DNA from: an uncultured Treponema sp.
GTDB lineage: Bacteria > Spirochaetota > Spirochaetia > Treponematales > Treponemataceae
Assembly: GCA_947174385.1 (NCBI GenBank)
Contig: CAMWIU010000004.1
Location: 1-46,801 of the forward strand
Direction: 5' to 3'
Length of the DNA stretch: 46,801 nucleotides
The translations under genes were made by a program, and so were the position numbers. The notes under the pieces were generated by a model that did not search any database, was not told the origin of the DNA, and saw nothing but the letters and a program-made list of their open reading frames with translations. Positions 28,333-36,872 of this stretch are shown piece after piece (the stretch's first letter is position 1; every line of letters starts with the position of its first letter).

Positions 28333-28947
28333 TCAGTACGTGCGCACCAAGTTGGCGAGCGTTCCCACGATGCGCAAGTCGCTCGTGCAATAAATCGGAT
28401 TGAACGCGGGATTTTCGGGCTGCAACCGGATTCGTCCCGATTCCTTGAAATAACGCTTGAGCGTAATCGCGTCCTCGATGACCGCCACGACAATCTGCCC
28501 GTCCACCGCCTCCGAGCTTTGCTCCACGATGGCAAGGTCGCCTTCGAGAATGCCCGCGCCCACCATGCTTTGGCCGCGAACGCGCAGCGCGAAATAGCTT
28601 TTTCCCGGACGTATGAAAGGCTCGGTGAGCGTGACATATCCGTCAAGGTTTTCCTCGCACAAAAGCGGCTTTCCGGCGGCGATCGTTCCGAGAAGCGGAA
28701 CTTTTTCCATAAAAAGGCCGCCTTCCTTTTCCGCGTCATCCATCAGGATTTTTATCGAGCGCGACTTTTTCCTCACGAGCGAAATATAGCCCTTTCTCTG
28801 CAAGGCCATCATATTGTCCTGAACCGCGCGAATCGATTTTCCGAAATGCTCGCTTATTTCACGCACCGTCGGAGGGTAGGAATTCTCATCGATGAATTTT
28901 GAAATGTAGTCGAGGACATTTTTTTGAACTTGCGTGATTTCCTTCAC
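28333..28947 (-). CDS. lexA: LexA repressor
   Basis: HTH MKEITQVQKNVLDYISKFIDENSYPPTVREISEHFG; cleavage site LLGTIAAGKPL; catalytic GQSMVGAGI and ITLKRYF; GTG start. Confidence 0.95.
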   Translation of the reverse strand: MKEITQVQKNVLDYISKFIDENSYPPTVREISEHFGKSIRAVQDNMMALQRKGYISLVRKKSRSIKILMDDAEKEGGLFMEKVPLLGTIAAGKPLLCEENLDGYVTLTEPFIRPGKSYFALRVRGQSMVGAGILEGDLAIVEQSSEAVDGQIVVAVIEDAITLKRYFKESGRIRLQPENPAFNPIYCTSDLRIVGTLANLVRTY

Positions 28948-29214
28948 TCATTCCTCCTCGAATTTCGTCTCGAACAGTCTTTCAATCGCGGCTGCCGCAT
29001 CCTGTTCGTCGTCGCCTTCCACCTTTAGCACAATCGTAGTGTTGTAGCCGGCCGCCATCGCTATGACACCCATAATCGACTTCGCGTTCACTTCAATTTC
29101 GTCTTTTTCCAACGTGATTTCGCTGGAAAATTTGTTCGCAGTCTGCGCGATCAATGAAGCCGGACGCGCGTGGATTCCAGCGCGATTTTTTACAGTCATA
29201 ATTTTTTCGATCAT
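28948..29214 (-). CDS. ptsH: HPr phosphocarrier protein
   Basis: KNRAGIHARPASLIAQTANKFSSEITLEKDEIEVNAKSIMGVIAMAAGYNT. Confidence 0.95.
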   Translation of the reverse strand: MIEKIMTVKNRAGIHARPASLIAQTANKFSSEITLEKDEIEVNAKSIMGVIAMAAGYNTTIVLKVEGDDEQDAAAAIERLFETKFEEE

Positions 29215-29370
29215 GATTTTGACCTCCAATTTTAATTATACGAATGTTTGAATTCAGCGTCAAAACATCGCCGCTGAATTTAACTTCGAGCCTTTTTCAA
29301 AATTTATACATCGCGATTTTTCGCTTTGCAACAAAAATCCGCACCAAAACCAGCGCGTGAATTTTCAACA

Positions 29371-30360
29371 TCAATACGTATCTTCCGTTCCGTAATACGC
29401 ATTCTGCGCGGCTCCCATTTCAATCCAGCGCAATACATTTTGGTTGAAATCCCGCGCGCTGTCATAGCCCATTTTCTTGAGCCGCTCGTTCATCGCAACG
29501 GCTTCGATTATAATCGGGAGATTTCGTCCGGGACGCACGGGAATTTCCACGGCTGGAATTTTCACGCCCAGCAGTTCCACGCTTTTCTTCGCCGTTCCAA
29601 GCCTGTCATAAATTTTGTTCTGATCCCATTCCTCGAGTTCCACGACCAATTGTATTTCCTTTTGCTCGCGAATCGAACCAACTCCGTAGAGCCGCGAAAC
29701 GTTCACAATTCCGATGCCGCGGATTTCCATGTGGTGGCTTATCAAGGAATTCGCGCCGCGTCCCAAAATCATATTTCCGTTTACGCAGCGAATTTCGATG
29801 ATGTCGTCGGCGACGAGACGATGACCACGTTCCACAAGTTCAAGCGCAGTCTCGCTTTTTCCCACGCCCGAATGTCCGCCGAGCATGATTCCCACGCCAA
29901 AAACTTCCACAAGAACGCCGTGCATAGTTTTGCGCGGCGCAAAAACATTCGAAAAGATTCGCGTGATTCTCGTAATAAATTCGGAAAGATTCAAATTCGT
30001 GACAAAAATCGCGCAGGAAAATTCCTCGGCGATTTCAATGAAGTCGGGAGTCGGCTCGCCATTGGAAACAAAAACGCAGCAGGAAACAGAATATGAAAAA
30101 AATTGTCTGATAGTATCGGTGCGCTGTTCGGCATAAAGTTTGTTCAGATATGCGACTTCGCCTTCGTCAAAAAGCTGAATCGAAGAACGAGCGAAGCCTT
30201 CGAAAAATCCCGAAAGCCCCAATCCAGGACGACCAATGTCAGTTCCCGTGATGTCCCGCGAAAGCCCTCGCCTTCCTGCGACACAACGCAAATTTATCGC
30301 GTCATAATCGGAAAGCTCGAGATTCAAGAGATCAAGCACCGTGAATTTTCGTTCGCCCAT
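29371..30360 (-). CDS. hprK: HPr kinase/phosphorylase
   Basis: LGGHSGVGKSETALELVERGHRLVADDIIEI; MEIRGIGIVNVSRLYGVGSIREQKEI. Confidence 0.96.
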   Translation of the reverse strand: MGERKFTVLDLLNLELSDYDAINLRCVAGRRGLSRDITGTDIGRPGLGLSGFFEGFARSSIQLFDEGEVAYLNKLYAEQRTDTIRQFFSYSVSCCVFVSNGEPTPDFIEIAEEFSCAIFVTNLNLSEFITRITRIFSNVFAPRKTMHGVLVEVFGVGIMLGGHSGVGKSETALELVERGHRLVADDIIEIRCVNGNMILGRGANSLISHHMEIRGIGIVNVSRLYGVGSIREQKEIQLVVELEEWDQNKIYDRLGTAKKSVELLGVKIPAVEIPVRPGRNLPIIIEAVAMNERLKKMGYDSARDFNQNVLRWIEMGAAQNAYYGTEDTY

Positions 30361-30366
30361 AAGAAC

Positions 30367-30395
30367 ACTATACACAATTTACGAAATTTGCGCAA
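30367..30395 (-). promoter_or_regulatory. Possible hprK promoter (TTGCGC-17-TATAGT), 6 nt before ATG
   Basis: minus strand; ACTATA on + at 30367-30372; weak -35. Confidence 0.35.
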
Positions 30396-30480
30396 GTGGA
30401 ATTCGCGAATTGCAATGTTTAAAACATTTAAAATTGCCGCTAAAATACAACGCAAGCTCTTGGCTTGCATCGCAAATCAA

Positions 30481-30499
30481 CAAACCCTCCGCGCGAATC
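30481..30499 (+). repeat. Short copy of dispersed motif AAACCCTCCGCGCGAATC
   Basis: Compare 2937-2953, 18656-18671, 36331-36347. Confidence 0.55.
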
Positions 30500-30511
30500 A
30501 AAGATTTGCTA

Positions 30512-30547
30512 GCGAGTTTTTCACTTGTTCTTTTGTGAAAAACTCGC
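30512..30547. repeat. Perfect 13-bp inverted repeat GCGAGTTTTTCAC / GTGAAAAACTCGC
   Basis: arms 30512-30524 and 30535-30547, between hpf and hprK. Confidence 0.8.
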
Positions 30548-30583
30548 GCGACGATTTTAATTTCGAATTTCAAGGATTAGGCA

Positions 30584-30874
30584 TCAGCCTTTTTGCTGAA
30601 CTTTTTCCTTTTCCTTGTTGATTTTGTTGTCCAAAACATCCATCATTTTGTTGAGCGCGGCGGCAAAATCGTAGTCCTCGCCCGAAACATGCGCCTGCGC
30701 TCCCCAGCGGAAATTCACGGTCGTGTCAAAACTGTACTGCTTGTCATGCTTCACGCGCAAAATCAAGTCGATTACCAAATCTTCGGCGTAGTCGAGCCGC
30801 TTGAGTTTTTTTTCTATCATATCGGACTGTTTTTGTTCCAGTTCAAATCCCACCGCATTAACCGTCTTGTTCAT
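30584..30874 (-). CDS. hpf: Ribosome hibernation promoting factor (HPF/RaiA family)
   Basis: MNKTVNAVGFELEQKQSDMIEKKLKRLDYAEDLVIDLILRVKHDKQYSFDTTVNFRWGAQAHVSGEDYDFAAALNKMMDVLDNKINKEKEK. Confidence 0.85.
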   Translation of the reverse strand: MNKTVNAVGFELEQKQSDMIEKKLKRLDYAEDLVIDLILRVKHDKQYSFDTTVNFRWGAQAHVSGEDYDFAAALNKMMDVLDNKINKEKEKVQQKG

Positions 30875-30959
30875 AAAACACCTCGCTTAAAAATTTCAAT
30901 CTCAAATAACTATAACACGGATTTTCAAAAAAGTAAAACAAAATTTTCAAGAATTTTTG

Positions 30960-32498
30960 TCAATCCCTAAAATACGAAGATTTGATGTCCAATTGCGCGC
31001 GATATTTTGCGACGGTGCGCCGCGCGATTTTTATGCCGCGCTCCGAAAGCATGTCCGCGATTTTTTGGTCGCTCAAAGATTTTTCGCCCGAATGTTCTTG
31101 AAGAATTTTTTGGATTTCGAATTTTACGTTTTCCTTCGAAACAAAATCGCCCGAAGAATTTTCGTTTTGCGAAGGCTGAATTTTTTCTGGCAAAATTTCT
31201 TTCGCCGAAACGGAAAGCGCGTTCGTAAAAAAATATTTCACGGGAAAAATTCCCCATTCGCACTGAATGAATTTCGAAAGCGCCATTCGAGAAACCGTAC
31301 TTTCGTGAACGCCGATTTCTTCCGCCACATCCTGTTGGCGAAGCGGCGAAAGATGCCCCGGGCCGCGCTTGAAAAATTCCATCTGATGCCGCACGATTGA
31401 CATCGCGGCGTTCGCCAAAGTTGTCGCGCGGAATTCAAGGCTTTCCAAAAATACGTTCGCAGCCTTCACCGCCTCTTTCGCGAACTCGGAATTTTTTTGC
31501 GCGGAAATAAATTCCGAAGAAATTTTCACGCGCGGAATCAATTTGTCGGAAATCCGGATTTTGAATGAAAAATCATTTTCAGCAGGAATCTCGCGTTTTT
31601 GAAAATCAAATTCCTCGGCGGAAAAAGGAATTTTTTCCACGAAAATATCGGGCGAAATGTAATTCGAAGCGGAAGAAGAAAAATTTCTCGCCGGAAAAGG
31701 ATCGAGCGTTTTTATGAAATCAATCGCGTCTTGCACTTCGGACAACGAAAGATTTTTTTCAAAAGAAAAATTCGCGCCGCCGAAAGGCTTGCTTTGAGCG
31801 TTGCCGAAAAGCGCGTTTTGCGCCTTCGCAAAATCATGGATTTTCTTCAAAACTTTTTGCGCCTGAGGCGGATCCAAAAATTCCAAATGGCCGTCGAGCA
31901 AGAAAAGCGCGGCTTTGTTCGCGCCGCCTTTTTGCCTTGCCTGAAGCAAAAGGCTTTCCCTTGTGTCCGCAACGCAAATTCCGCTCGGCTCAAATCCGCG
32001 CACAATTGAAAGGCATTTTTCCAAAAGCTGCGCGTCCTCGCCAAGCGAAGGATTCAGCAAGGCTGCCGGCGCGAGAATGAAAAAGCCGCGCTCGTCGAGA
32101 TTGCCGATGATTTTTTTGCAAAGCGCGTTTTCTTCGGGCGAAATTCGCAGGACGGAAAGCTGCTCCATAAGATGATCGAACAAAGTGCGCCGCTCGTCGG
32201 GGCGGCTTTCCAAAACTTCCTGAAACGCGCGAGACTTTTCTTCGCCGGCCGCGCTCGCATTTCCGACGCGCAAATAATCGGAAGCGACCGAAGTTTTCAG
32301 GCGCACATTTTTCACGCCGCTTTCAAAGTCGTCGTCCTCGATTTCCAAAGCGGGATTTTTTTCCGCCTGCGCATAGATTTCCTCGCGCAAGTCGTCCGCG
32401 CCCATCGCAAGCAGATTGAGCGACTGAATTTGCCGCTGTCCCATGCGCTGGGTTTGCGTTTGAGAAATCCGTTGCCGCTGCGAAAAAGTTTGAGACAC
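30960..32498 (-). CDS. rpoN: RNA polymerase sigma-54 factor
   Basis: N-terminal Q-rich QTQTQRMGQRQIQSLNLLAM; VAEEIGVHESTVSRMALSKFIQCEWGIFPVKYFF; RpoN box ARRTVAKYRAQL; GTG start. Confidence 0.96.
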   Translation of the reverse strand: MSQTFSQRQRISQTQTQRMGQRQIQSLNLLAMGADDLREEIYAQAEKNPALEIEDDDFESGVKNVRLKTSVASDYLRVGNASAAGEEKSRAFQEVLESRPDERRTLFDHLMEQLSVLRISPEENALCKKIIGNLDERGFFILAPAALLNPSLGEDAQLLEKCLSIVRGFEPSGICVADTRESLLLQARQKGGANKAALFLLDGHLEFLDPPQAQKVLKKIHDFAKAQNALFGNAQSKPFGGANFSFEKNLSLSEVQDAIDFIKTLDPFPARNFSSSASNYISPDIFVEKIPFSAEEFDFQKREIPAENDFSFKIRISDKLIPRVKISSEFISAQKNSEFAKEAVKAANVFLESLEFRATTLANAAMSIVRHQMEFFKRGPGHLSPLRQQDVAEEIGVHESTVSRMALSKFIQCEWGIFPVKYFFTNALSVSAKEILPEKIQPSQNENSSGDFVSKENVKFEIQKILQEHSGEKSLSDQKIADMLSERGIKIARRTVAKYRAQLDIKSSYFRD

Positions 32499-32503
32499 AA
32501 TTC

Positions 32504-32532
32504 ATTGTAGCACGGATTCACGGATTTTTCAA
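32504..32532 (-). promoter_or_regulatory. rpoN promoter TTGAAA-17-TACAAT, 5 nt before GTG
   Basis: + strand TTTCAA 32527-32532 and ATTGTA 32504-32509. Confidence 0.55.
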
Positions 32533-32546
32533 TTTCAAAAACAGAT

Positions 32547-34199
32547 TTATTTTCCCTTTCCGCCGAAAAGCTTTTTGAGACGCGCGAAAAATCCCGTATT
32601 CTCAAGCGTTTTCTTTTCCTGCCGAACATCCGCGTTTCGCGAAACTTCGCCTTTTCGCGGCGCGTTCGATTTTGGCTTTGCGGAATTGGAAGCGGAATTT
32701 TTGCGATTCTTTTTCTTTGAAAAATCCTTGCCTTCCGCGCGGCCGCGTTTTGCGAAATTCGCGCTTTGCTCGGAGACGGAATTTCCCGCGTACTTTTTTT
32801 TGTAGACAGCCATTCTCTCTTCGAAAGAAAGTCCTTCGAGATTCTGCTCCGACTCGAACGATTTTTTCGCGCCGCGATTTTCCGAACGGAAATCGGAACG
32901 CCTTGAATCGCTTCGTTTTTGCGGGCGATCGAATTTCCTGCGCGAGGATTTTTCGTCGCGCCGCCTTGAGTCTTTCGAATGCCGCCCGCCTTTTCCCGAA
33001 TGATATTCGTCGCGCTCGTCGTAGCCGTAGGAATCGAGTTTTATGTAGACACCCTTGCTCTTGTCTTCGGAAAGCATGTCGTCCGCGCAAACGATCGCAG
33101 GAATTTTCTTGTCGATGTAGCGTTCGATCGCGGGCAAATCGTAGACATCCTTTTCCGAACAGAACGTGTACGCCTTGCCGCTTTTTCCGGCGCGCGCCGT
33201 GCGTCCGATTCTGTGGACATAATTTTCAGGCTCAATCGGAAGATCATAGTTCACGACCATCGCCAAATCGTCAACGTCGATTCCGCGCGCGGCGACATCC
33301 GTCGCGACAAGCATCGAGACCTTTCCTTCCTTGAATCGATTCATCACCTCAAGACGCTTCGACTGCTGCATGTCGCCGATGAGAAACTCGCTTTGATAGC
33401 CGTTCAGTTTGAGCCGCTTTCCGAGAACTTCCGCGCCGCGCTTTGTGTTGCAGAAAATCAAAACGCTCGCAGGATTTTCCTTTCCGAGAATTCCCAAAAG
33501 CAAAGGCAATTTTTTGTCACTCGAAACGTGAATCAATTCCTGATCGATTTCGTCTACCGTGATGTTCTCGGCTTCGATCGTGATTTCCTTCGCGTCGCGC
33601 GTATATTCCCAAGCGAGATTTTTCACGTAAGTATTGAGAGTCGCGGAAAAAAGCATCGTTTGGCGACTTTCGGGATTCGGAATGAATTTGAGAATCTCGC
33701 GCAAGTCGGGATAAAATCCCATGTCGAACATTCGGTCGGCCTCGTCGATCACGAGGAAAGCCACCGCGCTCAAGTCGAGCTGCCCGCCTTTTTTGAGGTC
33801 GATTATTCGCCCCGGAGTTCCGATGATGAAATCGACGCCCTTTTGCAACGCCTCGACTTGCTTTGAATATCCCACGCCGCCGTAAAAACTGAACGCGGAA
33901 AGTTTCGTCGCGGAAACGAGATTCTTCGCCTCCTCCTCGACTTGAACCGCAAGCTCGCGCGTCGGCACCAAAATCAAAGCCTTCTTGCCAGAGTTTTCGG
34001 GATTCGCAATCAATTCCTGAATTGTCGGCACCAAATATGCGGCCGTCTTGCCTGTTCCGGTTTGGGACTGAACATACAAATCGTCCCCGGAAAGCGACGT
34101 CTTTAAAACCTGTTCCTGGACAGGAGTGCACGTTACATAGCCAGCCGCTGCTATGCCTTTAAGAAGGTCCTCGTGCAATGAAAATTCACTGAAATCCAT
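32547..34199 (-). CDS. DEAD-box RNA helicase with basic C-terminal tail
   Basis: QSQTGTGKTAAYLVP, VIDEADRMFDMGF, MLFSATL, HRIGRTARAGKSG; Arg/Lys/Ser-rich tail. Confidence 0.96.
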   Translation of the reverse strand: MDFSEFSLHEDLLKGIAAAGYVTCTPVQEQVLKTSLSGDDLYVQSQTGTGKTAAYLVPTIQELIANPENSGKKALILVPTRELAVQVEEEAKNLVSATKLSAFSFYGGVGYSKQVEALQKGVDFIIGTPGRIIDLKKGGQLDLSAVAFLVIDEADRMFDMGFYPDLREILKFIPNPESRQTMLFSATLNTYVKNLAWEYTRDAKEITIEAENITVDEIDQELIHVSSDKKLPLLLGILGKENPASVLIFCNTKRGAEVLGKRLKLNGYQSEFLIGDMQQSKRLEVMNRFKEGKVSMLVATDVAARGIDVDDLAMVVNYDLPIEPENYVHRIGRTARAGKSGKAYTFCSEKDVYDLPAIERYIDKKIPAIVCADDMLSEDKSKGVYIKLDSYGYDERDEYHSGKGGRHSKDSRRRDEKSSRRKFDRPQKRSDSRRSDFRSENRGAKKSFESEQNLEGLSFEERMAVYKKKYAGNSVSEQSANFAKRGRAEGKDFSKKKNRKNSASNSAKPKSNAPRKGEVSRNADVRQEKKTLENTGFFARLKKLFGGKGK

Positions 34200-34250
34200 A
34201 TCTTGACATTATATCAAATTTTTCTTTTAATGTATAGAGGTTTTCTTTTT

Positions 34251-34318
34251 GAAGCCCCTTACGGAAGCGAAACGGTGCAGAGGCTAGCTCCAGCGGAAGC
34301 GAAAATTTCTGTTCCGCA
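34251..34318 (+). repeat. Dispersed repeat family copy A (GAAGCCCCTTACGGAAGCGAAACGGTGCAGAGGCTAGCTCCAGCGGAAGCGAAAATT)
   Basis: Matches 39468-39532 (reverse orientation) and 43462-43520. Confidence 0.8.
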
Positions 34319-34354
34319 ATGAAAAGAAAAAACGGCAGTAAATTTGGAGACGCA

Positions 34355-35170
34355 ATGGCGATAACAAAAATAAAAAGCACGGCGGCGCATTTCATTTTTT
34401 CGGGAAAAAACATCCTCGCAAAAAAAAATCCAGAAGGCGGCTACGAACTTCCCGGCGCGGAATTTTTCGAACAATTCGTCGCGCGGCAAAAAGAGCGCGG
34501 ACTTCTTTGCGATGCGATTTGCGAAACGCCGCAGAACTACGCCGCGGCATTGGTAAAAGAATCCCAAAGCGAAAATGAAGTCGCTTCCCAAAAAGAATTC
34601 GATTTCGTTCCGCTGCGAGAATTCTGCTTTGAAAGCAAGGCAGAATCTCCGCTCGCCTTGCGCGCGAAAGGCATCGTCTCTTGGCACGACACTTACCGCC
34701 ACTGCCCGAAATGCGGCGCGGCATTTTGCGACGACAAAAACGAAACCGCGCTCATTTGCCCCGAATGCCATTTCCGCCTTTTCCCAAGAATCGAGCCGTG
34801 CGTGATCGTAATGATTTATCGCGGCGACGAAATTCTTTTGGTGCGCAACAAACATTTCGGCGCGAAATTCTTTTCGCACATTTCAGGATTCGTGGAACTA
34901 GGCGAAAGCGCGGAAAACGCCGTGAAGCGCGAGGCAAAGGAAGAAGTGGGAATCACGCTGAAAAACATCAAGCCGCTTTCAACGCAAAGCTGGCCTTTCC
35001 CCGACCAACTTATGATGGCATACAGCGCGGAATACGCTGGCGGCGAGCTTGTCTTGCAGGAAGAAGAAATCGCCGAAGCCCGCTTTTTCAAGCGCGACGA
35101 GTTTCCGCCCGAAAGCATGCTTCCGGGACGCGGCTCAATCGCATGGAAAATGCTCTATGGAAAAATTTGA
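34355..35170 (+). CDS. nudC: NAD+ diphosphatase (NudC-like Nudix with zinc ribbon)
   Basis: CPKCGAAFCDDKNETALICPECHFRLFPRIEPCVIVMI; GFVELGESAENAVKREAKEEVGI. Confidence 0.93.
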   Translation: MAITKIKSTAAHFIFSGKNILAKKNPEGGYELPGAEFFEQFVARQKERGLLCDAICETPQNYAAALVKESQSENEVASQKEFDFVPLREFCFESKAESPLALRAKGIVSWHDTYRHCPKCGAAFCDDKNETALICPECHFRLFPRIEPCVIVMIYRGDEILLVRNKHFGAKFFSHISGFVELGESAENAVKREAKEEVGITLKNIKPLSTQSWPFPDQLMMAYSAEYAGGELVLQEEEIAEARFFKRDEFPPESMLPGRGSIAWKMLYGKI

Positions 35171-36311
35171 AAAGAACGAAGAAAATGAAAGGAACGAATA
35201 TCAGGCGACTCTGCTGAAAAACCGCGTGCAAAAAAAATTCAGGGCGTTGCGAAAATGGGCGCGAAAAAATCTCGTCACCTGCTTTCGCCTCTACGACCGC
35301 GACATTCCGGAAATTCCTTTGGCGATTGACTTGTACGAATTTCTGCCCGAAGAAATTCGCTCTGCGCAAGAAGCCTTCGCGTTCGTCTCGAACCAAGCAA
35401 AGGACGAAAGCCAAAACATTCCGGGCGCGGCGCAAAAAAGGCTTTCGCGGACGTACCTAAAAATTTTCCTTTACGAGCGTCCGCCCCAGCATCAAAAATC
35501 CGAAGCGGAAGAAACGCAATGGCTTTCGGAAATCTGCGCCGCGCTTTCGGACGCGCTCGGCATCGAACGCTCGCACATCGTCTGCAAAATCCGAAGGCAC
35601 GAAAAAGGCGGCTCGCAATATTCAAAAGAAAATTCTTCGCAAGGCGCGAACGCAATTTCCGCGCGGCAAAACGCGAATCCGCAAATCACGGGAAATGTTT
35701 TCGAAGGCGGATCGATTTTTTTCATCAACCTTTCGGACTACATCGACACGGGACTTTTTTTGGACATGCGAAAAACACGCGCGCTCGTAAAAAGCTGCTC
35801 GCAAGGAAAGCGCGTACTGAACCTTTTCTGCTACACGTCCTCGTTTTCGGTGGCGGCAGCGGCGGGAGGAGCTGCGGCGATCGAATCGGTGGATCTTTCC
35901 AACACTTATCTTGAATGGTCGAAAAAAAATTTTTCACTCAACGGAATTTCGGGAAAAAGCGAATTCAAATTTTTCCGAAGCGACGTTTTCGAATTTCTCG
36001 AAGACGCGATTCGCGCCGAAAAAAAATTCGACATGATAATTTTGGATCCGCCCACGTTCAGCAATTCAAAAAAAACTCGCGCCGACCTCGACTTGAACCG
36101 CGACTGGAGCGCGCTCGCGAACCTCTGCATAAAGCTTCTCGATGAAAACGGCGCGCTCTTTTTTTCCACGAATTCGCGGCGGCTTTCATTCGACAGGAAT
36201 TTGCTCGAAGAAAACGAGCAGCTTGAAATCGCGGAAATCACGCAGGAAACGCTCGACGCGGACTTCGAGCAAAAGAAGCCGCACCGCGTTTGGGAAATCA
36301 ACAAACGCTGA
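35157..36311 (+). CDS. Class I SAM-dependent rRNA methyltransferase (RlmI/RlmK-like)
   Basis: RVLNLFCYTSSFSVAAAAGGAAAIESVDLS ... IILDPPTFSNSKKTRADLDLNRDW. Confidence 0.88.
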   Translation: MEKFEKNEENERNEYQATLLKNRVQKKFRALRKWARKNLVTCFRLYDRDIPEIPLAIDLYEFLPEEIRSAQEAFAFVSNQAKDESQNIPGAAQKRLSRTYLKIFLYERPPQHQKSEAEETQWLSEICAALSDALGIERSHIVCKIRRHEKGGSQYSKENSSQGANAISARQNANPQITGNVFEGGSIFFINLSDYIDTGLFLDMRKTRALVKSCSQGKRVLNLFCYTSSFSVAAAAGGAAAIESVDLSNTYLEWSKKNFSLNGISGKSEFKFFRSDVFEFLEDAIRAEKKFDMIILDPPTFSNSKKTRADLDLNRDWSALANLCIKLLDENGALFFSTNSRRLSFDRNLLEENEQLEIAEITQETLDADFEQKKPHRVWEINKR

Positions 36312-36347
36312 CGCAGAGCGTCGGGGTATCAAACCCTCCGCACGAAT
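36310..36347 (+). repeat. Dispersed intergenic repeat GACGCagaGCGTCGGGGTATCAAACCCTCCGCACGAAT
   Basis: Near-identical to 2916-2953. Confidence 0.8.
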
Positions 36348-36374
36348 AAAAAAAAGCCGCCCGCAACGGACGGC
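36348..36374 (-). terminator. rpmE rho-independent terminator
   Basis: minus strand GCCGTCCG-ttg-CGGGCGGC followed by T8. Confidence 0.75.
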
Positions 36375-36395
36375 CTTTGCACGGAAGCCCGAAAC

Positions 36396-36608
36396 TTATT
36401 TCGCCTCGGACTTGATTCCATAACGCTTGTTGAAGCGGTCGATTCGTCCCGCAGTGTCCACGAGCTTTTGTTTGCCCGTGTAGAACGGATGGCACGCCGA
36501 ACAAATTTCAACGTGAATGTCCTTTACGGTCGAACGGGTTTCGATGACGTTGCCGCAAACGCAAGTAATTTTCGTGAGCGTGTACTCAGGATGGATTCCC
36601 TTTTTCAT
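36396..36608 (-). CDS. rpmE: 50S ribosomal protein L31
   Basis: [63 protein letters not shown]. Confidence 0.97.
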   Translation of the reverse strand: MKKGIHPEYTLTKITCVCGNVIETRSTVKDIHVEICSACHPFYTGKQKLVDTAGRIDRFNKRYGIKSEAK

Positions 36609-36688
36609 AATTCCTCCGATATTTTGCCCGGACGTGTAGAGCATCGCATAGCCCAAACCGCGTCCACAAAATTTATTTCAATGCGAGC

Positions 36689-36717
36689 ATTGTAGCAAAA
36701 AGCGAAAAAAATGTCAA
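36689..36717 (-). promoter_or_regulatory. rpmE promoter TTGACA-17-TACAAT
   Basis: + strand TGTCAA 36712-36717 and ATTGTA 36689-36694. Confidence 0.75.
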
Positions 36718-36746
36718 GTAACACAAATCGAAGATTTGTGTTACTT
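36716..36746. repeat. Perfect 14-bp palindrome AAGTAACACAAATC-gaa-GATTTGTGTTACTT abutting rpmE promoter
   Basis: arms 36716-36729 and 36733-36746. Confidence 0.85.
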
Positions 36747-36872
36747 CGAGTTTTCTTTTGCTCGCACCGCTCGCATTTTGTCGCAGCGCATTGCACTGCT
36801 TAACGAGTTTTCTTCGAAAACTTGCGATTGCGCAAATTGCGCGTTGCGTGAAATGCGCGAGATTGTCCTGCG

